Shown piece after piece: positions 19,005-27,406 of a DNA stretch of 47,948 bases. The DNA is taken from positions 1-47,948 of the forward strand of contig JAOTUB010000012.1 in assembly GCA_029864095.1 (NCBI GenBank). Reading direction: 5' to 3'. This stretch comes from Gammaproteobacteria bacterium. GTDB lineage: Bacteria; Pseudomonadota; Gammaproteobacteria; Steroidobacterales; Woeseiaceae. The translations under genes were made by a program, and so were the position numbers. A model generated the notes under the pieces. It was not told where the DNA came from and ran no database searches. It worked only from the letters and a program-made list of their open reading frames with translations. The first letter of the stretch is position 1. The number at the start of each line of letters is the position of its first letter.

Positions 19005-19856
19005 ATGGCAACTGATTCAAAAAACATCGATCGACGCGAGATCAGTGAAGAGGCGATCCACTGGGATCCGGACGTCAGCTACAGCGGTTACCTGTCTCTG
19101 GATGCGCTTCTCGAATGTCAGAACGTACGCACTGACTCGCACGACGAGATGATGTTCATGATCATCCACCAGGCCTCCGAATTGTGGATGAAGCTCTGCA
19201 TTCATGAGATCACAGCTGCGATGCGTGAGGTTGCGAACGACAATCTCGGTGCGGCATTCAAGATGCTGTCGCGCGTGTCGCATATCCAGGCCCAACTGCG
19301 TCACAGCTGGGCAGTGCTATCGACGATGACGCCGTCCGATTACCTTAGCTTTAGGGACGACTTGGGACAAAGTTCGGGTTTTCAGTCATTCCAGTATCGC
19401 GAGATTGAATATGCGTTGGGCAACAAGAATGCCGCATTGATGGAAGTGCATCGGCGCAACCCGAAGCGGTATCAGCATCTTGAGAAGGTGCTCAAGGCGC
19501 CGAGTTTTTACGATCTTTGTTTGCAGCATCTGGCCCGGCACGGCTTCGCGATACCGGATAACTATCTGCAGCGGGACTGGTCGCAACCTTACGTGCCTTC
19601 AGCTGCAGTTGAAGCAGCCTGGGGTCGGGTCTATGCATCGACAGATGAGCATTGGCAGCAATACGAACTGGCGGAAAAACTCGTCGATCTCGAGCACGAG
19701 TTTCAGATGTGGCGCTTCAGTCACATGAAAACGGTGGAACGCATTATCGGCTATCGCAAGGGCACCGGCGGCACGAGCGGTGTCGCGTTTCTCGAGAAGG
19801 CTTTGTCGCTGCGCTTTTTCCCCGAACTGTGGACCGTACGGACCGAGCTACAGTAA
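19005..19856 (+). CDS. kynA: Tryptophan 2,3-dioxygenase
   Basis: A 283-residue haem enzyme that opens the indole ring of L-tryptophan to N-formylkynurenine, the first step of the kynurenine pathway. Recognisable family segments are SYSGYLSLDALLECQ, DEMMFMIIHQASELWMK, the haem-ligand region FSHMKTVERIIGYRKGTGGT and the C-terminal FFPELWTVRTEL. It starts 12 bp after tadA and ends directly against the stop codon of the convergent mltF gene. No kynB or kynU is in the window. Confidence 0.95.
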   Translation: MATDSKNIDRREISEEAIHWDPDVSYSGYLSLDALLECQNVRTDSHDEMMFMIIHQASELWMKLCIHEITAAMREVANDNLGAAFKMLSRVSHIQAQLRHSWAVLSTMTPSDYLSFRDDLGQSSGFQSFQYREIEYALGNKNAALMEVHRRNPKRYQHLEKVLKAPSFYDLCLQHLARHGFAIPDNYLQRDWSQPYVPSAAVEAAWGRVYASTDEHWQQYELAEKLVDLEHEFQMWRFSHMKTVERIIGYRKGTGGTSGVAFLEKALSLRFFPELWTVRTELQ

Positions 19857-21284
19857 CTACGCGGTTTCTTCTGGCTTCACGGGAGCGGGCGGTTCTATCT
19901 CTTCGGGGATATCGAATTCACGCAAATCCGCTTCTTCGTTCTCGGTCAACCACCGCAGGATGTTGTAGTAACTCCTGATATTGTTGACATACAAGACAGG
20001 CTCCCAGCCGCGTGCGTAGCCGAAAGGCACTCGTGAGTACCACTTGCGCTGCGCGAGCAGCGGCAAAGCCTTGCTGAGGTCTACCCAGGTGTCCGGATCG
20101 CCGCCTTGCCACTCGACAATCTGTTGTGCGTCCTTTACGTGATTGAAGCCGACGTTATAGGCTGCGAGCGCCATCCATGTCCGGTCGGGCTCTTCGACAG
20201 TATCAGCAACGCGTTCTGTCTGCCGCGCGTAGTACTGTGCGCCGCCGAAGATACTGTTCTTCGGGTCTACGCGGTCATCAAGACCGAGATATTCGGCGGT
20301 GTCCTGGGTGAGCATCATGATGCCGCGGACGCCAGTAGGTGACACAGCACCCGACCGCCAGTGGGATTCCTGGTAGCCGATGGCGGCAAGCAGACGCCAG
20401 TCGATGCTCCATTGTGCAGCCGCCTCTTCGAACATCGCCCGATATCGCGGCAAGCGGCTCTCGTAGTGACGGATGAAATTGCGCGTGCCGACATAGTCGA
20501 ACTTGTTGGTGTGACCGTAGTAGCGATCTTTGATCCGCGCCAATAACCCATCCCGATCGATATTGATCAGAAAATCGTCCGCGCGGCGCAACAGGCTGTC
20601 GCCCGTTGCTCGCGGAAACGCCCAAGCCAGCGGATCGCCGAGTTCGAGGTCTAGCGCGACGCGCAGATCCGGGTAGAAGTGGCGTTGAATGTTGAATTCC
20701 GTGCTGTCGGCGATCGTGAAATCAATTTCGCCCTCTGCGACTTTGGCTAGCAGGTCGGCAACCTCCACGTCGGCGTTTTCGATCCAAGTGAGTTCCGGAT
20801 AGATTTCCTGCAACGACACGAGCATGTCGACATGACTCGTTCCAGCAACGACTTCGACGTTGCGGCCGAGAACCTCGTCCACCGCTCGCGGTTTGCCCGT
20901 CCCCAACTTGTAGATCAGATGCATATCGACCAATTGATAGGGATGGCCGAAATTTACGTAGTCGCGACGTGAATCAGTGATGGAAAGGCCGGCCGCAGCC
21001 ATATGCGCTTTGCCGGTCGTCAGGTAGGGCAGGACCTCCGAGACGCTTTGCACGGTCTCGATAACCAGTTCCACGCCTAGGTCGTCCGCAAACGCCTGAG
21101 CCAGATCGTATTCGGGTCCGGAGGGGCCGTCGGGACCAACGACGAACGCGGTGGGGCTGTCGCGCGTGACAACACGAAGTTCACCGACCTCGAGAACCTG
21201 GTCGAGTAACGGCGGTTGCGATGAGCAGGTGCCGATCAATGCCGCCAATGAAAGGTAAAGCAAAAGGCGCAATTCGGTCTCCAT
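19857..21284 (-). CDS. mltF: Membrane-bound lytic murein transglycosylase F
   Basis: A 475-residue protein with the MltF layout: an N-terminal signal/anchor, a family-3 solute-binding-like domain (GELRVVTRDSPTAFV…, GPEYDLAQAFADDLGVELV), then a family-1 lytic transglycosylase domain with catalytic Glu in WRLLAAIGYQESHW and the SPTGVRGIMMLT and AAYNVGFNH motifs. It cleaves the glycan strand to 1,6-anhydro-MurNAc in the periplasm. AAGGAG precedes the ATG. Two Cys-rich positions near the N-terminus (TCSS) do not form a good lipobox. Confidence 0.95.
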   Translation of the reverse strand: METELRLLLYLSLAALIGTCSSQPPLLDQVLEVGELRVVTRDSPTAFVVGPDGPSGPEYDLAQAFADDLGVELVIETVQSVSEVLPYLTTGKAHMAAAGLSITDSRRDYVNFGHPYQLVDMHLIYKLGTGKPRAVDEVLGRNVEVVAGTSHVDMLVSLQEIYPELTWIENADVEVADLLAKVAEGEIDFTIADSTEFNIQRHFYPDLRVALDLELGDPLAWAFPRATGDSLLRRADDFLINIDRDGLLARIKDRYYGHTNKFDYVGTRNFIRHYESRLPRYRAMFEEAAAQWSIDWRLLAAIGYQESHWRSGAVSPTGVRGIMMLTQDTAEYLGLDDRVDPKNSIFGGAQYYARQTERVADTVEEPDRTWMALAAYNVGFNHVKDAQQIVEWQGGDPDTWVDLSKALPLLAQRKWYSRVPFGYARGWEPVLYVNNIRSYYNILRWLTENEEADLREFDIPEEIEPPAPVKPEETA

Positions 21285-21359
21285 GCTCCTTCAGTCCCGA
21301 TCGTCAATTTTGCCACAAAGCAGCGCTTGGGACTGCTGGCGCGGGGGAAACGCATTGCG

Positions 21360-21365
21360 TACAAT
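21360..21365 (+). promoter_or_regulatory. -10 box of tRNA-Ser
   Basis: TACAAT ends 15 bp upstream of the tRNA, the expected place for a -10. The -35 is weak (CTGGCG, 18 bp upstream). Confidence 0.4.
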
Positions 21366-21380
21366 CCGGACCCCGCCAAT

Positions 21381-21471
<91 letters not shown>

Positions 21472-21569
21472 ATTTCGAATTGCTCGAAAACACCTTCAAG
21501 CCTTGGGAAATATATGTTTCGCAAGGCTTCGTGGAATGTCCCCAATTGCGTCAGTTGGTCTGAAATGGT

Positions 21570-21598
21570 GTGATCTGGTGCCTGTTTGGCACGATCAC
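21570..21598. repeat. Hairpin next to attL
   Basis: GTGATC…GTGCC-TGTTT-GGCAC…GATCAC forms an 11-bp interrupted stem 99 bp inside the left end. It contains one GGCACGAT copy (21588-21595); a second copy abuts it (21599-21606) and a third is near attR (30559-30566). These may be integrase arm-binding sites or a transcription terminator. Confidence 0.4.
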
Positions 21599-21699
21599 GG
21601 CACGATATATTTAGCTTTGGTATCGAAATTTGAGATGCCCTGCTAGCCAACACAGAGTATTCTTGCTTTCGAAATCCGCTTACTTCACCGAGGATTACT

Positions 21700-22455
21700 G
21701 TGACTGAGTTATCTAGCCCAGCCTGGATTACGGAATCGCTGAGAGGGACCGCGTTCGGTGATATATCGATTGATGATGCCAAAGGATGGTGGTCTCAGTA
21801 CGCCGATGTCGAGCCCGAAGCAGAGATAACAAAAGCGAAAGCCGGACAGTATTCTGCTCATAGCGAGTTCATGGGCGGAATATTGATATTGGAGGTGACA
21901 CCGGGAAGGGTGGACTGGCACCTTCGTTCGAAGCCACCTGAGGAAAACGAGGAAGTTGAGTTCCCGAATTTCGGGCCAATTGAGGGACCGCTGGAAAAAT
22001 TCTCAGAAATAGTCAAAGCGTGGTCAGCGAATGCTTCTGGCTTGCAGAGAATGGCGTTTGGAGCGGTCTTATTGTGGCCGACGGAGGATCGGCTCGGTGG
22101 ATATCAAGCAGTTCAATCTATGCTTCCGGCGGTCCAGATTGATGTTGAAAATTCTGCGGACTTTTTCTACCAAATTAATCGACCAAGACCGACTAAGACG
22201 GGTATTGACGGACTGATTTTAAATCGGCTGTGCAAATGGTCGGTATTGAGAGTATTTGGAGGTAGATACCGTCTAGACTCAGATAAGAGCTTGATTTCCA
22301 CCGGTATGACGGAGCGATTTGCTGTCCGTCTCGAACTAGACATGAACACGTCGCCGGATGTACTAGATGTGCTACCAGTCGATAGACAAGCAGACATCTT
22401 TGATGAGTTAATTGGTCTTGGATTAGAGATTTCTTCGAATGGTGACCAGCCGTGA
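21700..22455 (+). CDS. Unknown protein, gene 1 of element cargo operon
   Basis: A 251-residue soluble, acidic protein with no signal or membrane segment. Start GTG at 21700 with AGGA upstream. Recognisable only as a mixed alpha/beta protein whose C-terminus reads ERFAVRLELDMNTSPDVLDV LPVD. I do not know the family. It overlaps gene 2 by 4 bp, with the retropepsin-like gene 3 bp after that, so the three form one operon at the integrase-distal end of the element, a common place for defence or interference cargo. Confidence 0.75.
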   Translation: MTELSSPAWITESLRGTAFGDISIDDAKGWWSQYADVEPEAEITKAKAGQYSAHSEFMGGILILEVTPGRVDWHLRSKPPEENEEVEFPNFGPIEGPLEKFSEIVKAWSANASGLQRMAFGAVLLWPTEDRLGGYQAVQSMLPAVQIDVENSADFFYQINRPRPTKTGIDGLILNRLCKWSVLRVFGGRYRLDSDKSLISTGMTERFAVRLELDMNTSPDVLDVLPVDRQADIFDELIGLGLEISSNGDQP

Positions 22456-23069
22456 ATCAGCTGAACACGACAATGCGGCATCGTCCGGCGCGCACCGTCA
22501 ACTACCTGCCAAGCAGCAGCTACGTTGAGACGGCCGGGCAGCTGTGGGACTTTTCAGAGGATCAGGAGCAAGGGGCAACGGTGGCTCCGACGGTCTGGTA
22601 TGGGACGGTCAATGCTGGATTGCGCGTCCGCGACAAGACTCCTACTCTTTTCATTATCGACGGAACGATTGGCGCCCGGCTATCGTCTCGAGGCGATGAT
22701 AGCGCCACCCGGCAGGATAAAGAACTAATGGGGATATTGGCGCAGATACGAAAATTGGTGGTCGATGGTCATGTCGCCGAAGCACGTAGCCTCTTTGCGA
22801 CCTTGCCCGATTACGCTAACGCGGAACCTGCAGCCCGATCACTTGCCAGAGTGCTCATGTTGCCAAAGGTCGAAAAATCGCAGACCGGCACCGGTCACAA
22901 AATAAGTCGTAAATGGATGCGACAGAATAGCTCGAATTTCAAGGGGAGGTGGGTTGCTCTGATGGATGATGAGTTACTAGGCGACGATAAAAGCTGCATC
23001 GCGTTACGCAAGCGTATCCGCGGTGAGCGGAAAAGTCTGGCAGGAGTCCAATTCCTGTTTGTGAGCTAG
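22452..23069 (+). CDS. Unknown protein with DUF5678-like C-terminus, gene 2 of cargo operon
   Basis: A 205-residue protein, GTG start overlapping gene 1. The N-terminal 80 residues (RPARTVNYLPSSSYVETAGQ…) are unfamiliar. The C-terminal 45 residues (NFKGRWVALMDDELLGDDKS … VQFLFVS) resemble the small DUF5678 domain (f-x-G-x-WVAL … G). No catalytic motif is seen. The DUF5678 label is a memory-based resemblance and is weak. Confidence 0.7.
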   Translation: MNQLNTTMRHRPARTVNYLPSSSYVETAGQLWDFSEDQEQGATVAPTVWYGTVNAGLRVRDKTPTLFIIDGTIGARLSSRGDDSATRQDKELMGILAQIRKLVVDGHVAEARSLFATLPDYANAEPAARSLARVLMLPKVEKSQTGTGHKISRKWMRQNSSNFKGRWVALMDDELLGDDKSCIALRKRIRGERKSLAGVQFLFVS

Positions 23070-23072
23070 TCT

Positions 23073-23552
23073 ATGTCGCAGCTCTGGCTTCGAGATTCTG
23101 CTGACGGCTACACTCAATGGACGTCGGGAGTGTCTGATATTGAGGTTCACGCAGAGAACGGCCCATTCCAGGTACCAATTTCAGTTCCTTGCCGTCTTGG
23201 CAACCTCGAGGAGACTCATTTCGCGCTGCTAGATACCGGTTCTGCGCGAACCATCATCGGCGGTGAATTTGTGGAGTTGCTTGAAGACGACTTCGGACCT
23301 GAACTACTACCAGAAATGTTCATTCAATCGAGATTGGGCGGTTGGAAAGTATCTGGCCCCCTGCATGAGTTGAAGATATCACTGCCGTCTTTGGGTAACT
23401 TGGGCGTTGATCTAGATGTCAACGCCCAAGTCGTCGCGATCAAAGATTTCCCATCGTTGATGGTGCTTGGGGTTTACGGATTTCTCGAGTCAATACGATT
23501 TGCGATTGAACCTTCAAATGAGCCAATGATGTACTTCGGACTATACGACTAG
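23073..23552 (+). CDS. Retropepsin-like aspartic protease, gene 3 of cargo operon
   Basis: A 159-residue single-domain protein with the retropepsin active-site triplet: ALLDTGSARTIIG with Asp54-Thr-Gly-Ser57. The second half has VLGVYGFLESIRFAIEP, matching the I-L-G-x-x-x-L strand near the C-terminus of bacterial retropepsin-like proteases, which work as dimers. It has no signal peptide, so it probably acts in the cytoplasm. It starts 3 bp after gene 2. The substrate could be a protein of the helper phage or one of its own operon partners; that is inference. Confidence 0.75.
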   Translation: MSQLWLRDSADGYTQWTSGVSDIEVHAENGPFQVPISVPCRLGNLEETHFALLDTGSARTIIGGEFVELLEDDFGPELLPEMFIQSRLGGWKVSGPLHELKISLPSLGNLGVDLDVNAQVVAIKDFPSLMVLGVYGFLESIRFAIEPSNEPMMYFGLYD

Positions 23553-23587
23553 TCGATCTCATCAAAGACGTAGTTTCTTGATTTGGA

Positions 23588-25381
23588 TCATGGTGCTTCG
23601 TGCAACTCTGCAAAACTCTCCGGATGCCGTACGCCAAAATCAATGTCCAGCAACGCGCGAACCGAAACCGATCCTGACGCGAAGTTTGATCCATATGGGT
23701 CAGAAAGAATTTCAAGAACGCCCCACATTCCGACTAGGAAATCCTGCCAGTTGGCGAATAGCACGTAGCCGGCCGGCACGCTTGAACTTGCCAATGCTGG
23801 GTAGCCGTTCATTCTTCCGCCATCTCGTGTTTGCTCGAACACGAACTGACCTGTATCTGTGCCCTTGTCGGTGGTCTTCAAGGCACCCTTCAATGACGGC
23901 GTCAATATGTACGACAGCGCGCCCTGTGCTGCGTTGTCTGCGTCGAGGTTGGATTCCAGGGCGACTATGTCAGTGAAGCCAGGAAGGGTCGCATTCGGAT
24001 ACGTAAGCCCTGTGATGCCACTTGTATTGAGGATGCCAGTGGGTTGGTTTCCCGTACCATCAGCGCTGATCGCAGCAGAGTCGATTTCCGTGGCAATCGT
24101 CGCGGCTAGGTCCTCGCGGACAAGTTGCTCGATCCCGGGCGAAGATTGGTGAAGCATGCGATGCGAAATTACCGTCAGGCCTCCAACAGTGTTTGGTGAC
24201 AACGTGATCTGATCGAAGGTCGGATCGTCGGCCGTCAGTGAATCACCGCCGTCTCCGGCAATCCAGCCGACAGACGCGGACGCTGTCTTGCGCGGGATGA
24301 CAACGTCGCCTTGCAAACCGTCGAGAATGCGCACGTTCTGCGACATTACAGCGGACTTTGCTCGCAACACATCAACGAACTCGCCAGCTAGGAACTCTTC
24401 GGGGACAAGATTGACGCCTGACCCACCTTTTTGAACGACTCGAGTGGAAAGAGCTTCCATCGGAATTAACAGACCCTGAGTAGATCGATTTAATTGCTTT
24501 GCAAGAGCGCGAGAAACGTCGATTTCGAAACCGGCCTCTCGCTGTGCTTTCGGGTCCGTCGTTGCCCGAATCGCCCGCACTAACGAGTATTTCGCTAGTT
24601 CTCCGCGGGTCAGGCCGGAGATCGAGGGCTCCCGCGCGCGACCATATCCAAGCTGAGACTGAACATCATGCGTTGAGGCGATTTCAATCGTAGGCTGTGC
24701 GCCGGGCATCTTATCGAGGATCACTTGCCCAAAATCGGCGGAAGTTCTGCCTTCCTCGATGAATTGGTCAGCGAGATCACGGTGACCATACTTCGTCGCC
24801 ATGAAATTGATCGCAGAAATGCGCTCGCGCTCTTCTAACACGGATGCCTGAGCCATCTTGCGTTGGCGTCGAGACGGTGTGTCGACATTGTCACTGGTCT
24901 TAGTAGACATACTATTGCTCCGAAAAAACTGTGCGTTGGGATCGGCGGGTGCTGCGACAATTGATGTCTCAAATGGTTGCCATCTGAGAACGGTACGCGT
25001 ATCGGCGAGAGGGTCATCAACCTCCTTCACTGCGTAGCCGATCGAAAGGTATTTGAGGATTCGATCTTGGACGTCCCGGAATACTTCCTTTGCTCGCCTG
25101 GTCTTGCCGAATCGGATGTTTCCACGAAGACGCTTGCCGTCTGTATGCAGGTCTTCCACAACTCCGATGTTTACGACGGAATTGTCATGACTCTCGATCA
25201 ACGGAAGGGGAGCGCGTGATAGATCAATCGCGGACCGACTGTGGCTGAGAATCTCGTTGTAGTGATATCCACGACCGTCAACCCGATCAACAGGCGTATC
25301 TGTCGAGATGACAGCTGGAACCGTTCGGGCCTTCGGGTTAGCGCGTCGATAGTCGAGTTCTATTCGCCGTTCGAAATCCAA
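23588..25381 (-). CDS. HK97-type prohead protease fused to major capsid protein
   Basis: A 597-residue fusion. Residues about 1-155 are an S78 prohead protease with the expected residues: His65 (LPLIESHDNS), Ser113 (YLSIGYAV) and Glu138 (FETSIVAAPADPNA). Residues about 155-290 are helical and charged, like the delta/scaffold domain of HK97 gp5. Residues about 290-597 are the HK97-fold capsid protein (QNVRILDGLQGDVVIPRKTA, GGLTVISHRMLHQSSPGIEQ, GVRHPESFAEL). In most phages these are two genes. Maturation would have to cut the fusion. It is the distal gene of the minus-strand operon. Confidence 0.9.
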   Translation of the reverse strand: MDFERRIELDYRRANPKARTVPAVISTDTPVDRVDGRGYHYNEILSHSRSAIDLSRAPLPLIESHDNSVVNIGVVEDLHTDGKRLRGNIRFGKTRRAKEVFRDVQDRILKYLSIGYAVKEVDDPLADTRTVLRWQPFETSIVAAPADPNAQFFRSNSMSTKTSDNVDTPSRRQRKMAQASVLEERERISAINFMATKYGHRDLADQFIEEGRTSADFGQVILDKMPGAQPTIEIASTHDVQSQLGYGRAREPSISGLTRGELAKYSLVRAIRATTDPKAQREAGFEIDVSRALAKQLNRSTQGLLIPMEALSTRVVQKGGSGVNLVPEEFLAGEFVDVLRAKSAVMSQNVRILDGLQGDVVIPRKTASASVGWIAGDGGDSLTADDPTFDQITLSPNTVGGLTVISHRMLHQSSPGIEQLVREDLAATIATEIDSAAISADGTGNQPTGILNTSGITGLTYPNATLPGFTDIVALESNLDADNAAQGALSYILTPSLKGALKTTDKGTDTGQFVFEQTRDGGRMNGYPALASSSVPAGYVLFANWQDFLVGMWGVLEILSDPYGSNFASGSVSVRALLDIDFGVRHPESFAELHEAP

Positions 25382-25569
25382 GAAAATAACTCCGGTTTCC
25401 GACGGCCAAAACGATAAAAGCGGCCACCGGATTACACAAGAAACACTGAGCGAACTCAGTCCTTAACGTGTTCCAGTGTCCGCCTAGACACCTCTGCCTG
25501 TGGTCAACGCTCCCATCTCCATCGACGGGCAAGACGTCACAGGTTGGACGTTGATAGTGAATTTTAGCA

Positions 25570-25941
25570 TCAGTATTGCGACCAGGGCAAAAGACCCGCC
25601 CCAAGAAGAAAGCCGATCGCGAGCGCAACTTCATCCCGTGACGCCTGCAATCGATCGGCTTGTGACAACGCTCGAGATTTCCAGACTGCGAGCGATCTGT
25701 CGTCCCCGCCCCAAGCCATTCCCCAAAGAACTTTTTCAAGAGACGTCAGAGCGATTAGATTCCGTATTGAACACGCATGCCCCCCAAGCCAGTTCGCGAC
25801 CACCCCAATATCGTATTGGTTCGGTTCGCCTTTTCCACCAGCTTTGTAAGGCATACCTGTTTTTTGATAACGGTTAATAGTGGTTCGATTCAAGTCGAGA
25901 ATGGTTGCTAACTCGCCCTGATCTGCGTGTAGTTGTTGCAT
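25570..25941 (-). CDS. terS: Nu1-like terminase small subunit
   Basis: A 123-residue protein whose N-terminus is a Nu1-type winged helix: ELATILDLNRTTINRYQKTG MPY … GKGEPNQYDIGVVANWL, close to the lambda Nu1 pattern (helix-turn-helix, then G-M-P and a G-K-G wing). Small terminases recognise the packaging site and hand DNA to the large subunit. ATG 25941 puts the HTH near the N-terminus; the open frame extends to 26004 but that extension has no conserved look. No large terminase gene is present, so the partner must come from a helper phage. Confidence 0.8.
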   Translation of the reverse strand: MQQLHADQGELATILDLNRTTINRYQKTGMPYKAGGKGEPNQYDIGVVANWLGGHACSIRNLIALTSLEKVLWGMAWGGDDRSLAVWKSRALSQADRLQASRDEVALAIGFLLGAGLLPWSQY

Positions 25942-26021
25942 CTTCGTCCCGCCCAATAATCTACAAGAAGTCGGCAACTCCGAATTACCTGCATGTTCAA
26001 TCATCCAAAAGGACCCGCTAG

Positions 26022-26282
26022 TCAGTGCTTTGGTCCCGCGTAGGCTACCTGAGATTCGAATAGGCTTGCAGCCTGGTTTATCTTCGAGACAAACTCATCC
26101 TGAGTGACACCGGTAAAGACTATCCAGCCGGTGTAATCAGCTTTCGGCATCGCCCACGACTGGTGATGCGCGCAGTAGTAATTCTCTTTGCTTTCGTCGT
26201 ACCTGTGGTGCCGCTGACCGCTCCAACAATCAGAACAGACACCAGGGGGCTGACCCAAATTCCTAACGGTGATTAATGGCAT
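26022..26282 (-). CDS. Small Cys/His-rich protein in packaging operon
   Basis: An 86-residue protein with Cys16-x2-Cys19 and Cys37-x-His39-His40, a possible zinc-binding knuckle. The start at 26282 was chosen because GAGGAG lies 8 bp before it; the open frame extends to 26315. It lies between the winged-helix gene and terS on the same strand. Function unknown. Confidence 0.65.
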   Translation of the reverse strand: MPLITVRNLGQPPGVCSDCWSGQRHHRYDESKENYYCAHHQSWAMPKADYTGWIVFTGVTQDEFVSKINQAASLFESQVAYAGPKH

Positions 26283-26336
26283 TGCTATTTCTCCTCGTGG
26301 CTTATCGAGTGTCATCGAGCCCCACCGCTTGGTAAT

Positions 26337-26879
26337 TTATATAGGTGCCCGTGTGACGGGGCACCGGTCGTGTTTATTGCCGTTGACTGGTCCGCGTGAC
26401 GGTCCACCGAAAGCGGGTTCATTGCTCTTCCCCGCGAGGTTTGGCCCGCCCTGTGGTCCACTTTGGACCTTTACACGGGCCACGGAATTTTCGACAGACC
26501 ATTTTCTCGGTGGAGCGATCGTCGGAGCGTAGTCATGTTTTCCCTTGCACTCGTCAATAGGTTGCCAAGTAATTGCGAACAGATTGCAGCAGTGCCGACC
26601 ACCTTGTCGGGTCTTGATAATCAGTTCTTTCTCGATGAGTTCGATAATCGCTTTGTTAAGCTGATCTTTGGACGTCCAGCCTCGGTTATGTGCAGCTTTC
26701 CACACAAAACTTAGGTCACCGTTGTTTCGGGAGTTGTATTGTCGACCGATGTCGATCAGCGCCTTCACAGCTCGCGGCGACAAGGACGTAAAGTCGGGAT
26801 GGGCAGTGACGGCGTGTGGCAGCGCCATGAATCCACCCTTTGAGGAACGACCTTTCGATTTCATTCGCCGATCACGCAT
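26337..26879 (-). CDS. Winged-helix/replication-like protein
   Basis: A 180-residue protein. Residues 18-108 (FMALPHAVTAHPDFTSLSPR … LIEKELIIKTRQGG) form a winged-helix domain of the type often found next to excisionases in small integrative elements, where it is annotated as replication- or regulation-related. The C-terminal 60 residues are Gly/Pro-rich and basic (PQGGPNLAGKSNEPAFGG). First gene of the minus-strand operon, transcribed away from the operator region at 26904-26947. Start uncertain between 26879 and 26864. Confidence 0.6.
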   Translation of the reverse strand: MRDRRMKSKGRSSKGGFMALPHAVTAHPDFTSLSPRAVKALIDIGRQYNSRNNGDLSFVWKAAHNRGWTSKDQLNKAIIELIEKELIIKTRQGGRHCCNLFAITWQPIDECKGKHDYAPTIAPPRKWSVENSVARVKVQSGPQGGPNLAGKSNEPAFGGPSRGPVNGNKHDRCPVTRAPI

Positions 26880-26903
26880 TGGACTAAGAGTAAAAAATGA
26901 GAA

Positions 26904-26947
26904 CCCAATATTGATTATTGGGATACCGTACTATAGTATTGGGTATC
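26904..26947. promoter_or_regulatory. Repeated operators in the divergent control region
   Basis: CCCAATA (26904-26910) and TATTGGG (26916-26922) form a perfect inverted repeat with a 5-bp spacer. A third TATTGGG (26937-26943) is exactly 21 bp downstream, two helical turns. A second pair, GATACC / GGTATC (26922-26927, 26942-26947), is interleaved. A weak promoter, TTGATT (26911-26916) with TATAGT (26932-26937), spacer 15, overlaps them. The region lies between the two divergent operons of the element, so it is probably the control switch. Confidence 0.6.
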
Positions 26948-26965
26948 TAGCAACAGGGGCCCCCA

Positions 26966-27406
26966 ATGGACAAAGACGACCCGTTCCGAGATTTTATTGA
27001 CGCCGTTTCATTGAGTAGAGCGGTGACCATCGCGGAGTTGAATCTGATCGTCGAGACCGTGCGCGAGAAGGAAAAAGAGTTTTGCGCCGAGGTTTGGGCA
27101 AACCGCGACGGTAAGGACTGGCGCATTTGGGCAATAGCGATGTTCAAGCTGGAAAAGGGCGAGGAGGTCCTTCCCCAAAAAGTCTATTTGGCGACAGTTC
27201 GGCGAGATATGTCTCCGATCAATGCAGAGTACGATAGGAACGCAGGAATCGGAATTTCCTCTACGCTTCTCTTGAAGCGAGGCCGGAAGGAAAAAGTCTA
27301 CAAGTCGCTCGATGGCTTATATTCGGATTGCGTCGACGTTCTGGGCAAAGAAACGCCTATTGATTTACACATCCACGGTGAGCCAAGTGAAGTGGGTGAC
27401 AATTAA
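26966..27406 (+). CDS. Conserved small element protein of unknown function
   Basis: A 146-residue soluble protein, first gene of the integration operon, ATG preceded by AGGGG. Two charged stretches (ETVREKEKEFCAEVWANRDG, KRGRKEKVYKS). No domain recognised. Its position next to the operators and just upstream of excisionase suggests a regulator or helper of excision, but nothing in the sequence proves it. Confidence 0.6.
   Translation: MDKDDPFRDFIDAVSLSRAVTIAELNLIVETVREKEKEFCAEVWANRDGKDWRIWAIAMFKLEKGEEVLPQKVYLATVRRDMSPINAEYDRNAGIGISSTLLLKRGRKEKVYKSLDGLYSDCVDVLGKETPIDLHIHGEPSEVGDN

Noticed and set aside
25500..25877. 125-codon plus-strand frame
   Set aside because: Antisense to the Nu1-like small terminase; no start signal. 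The gap 25382-25569 holds no other gene I can support.
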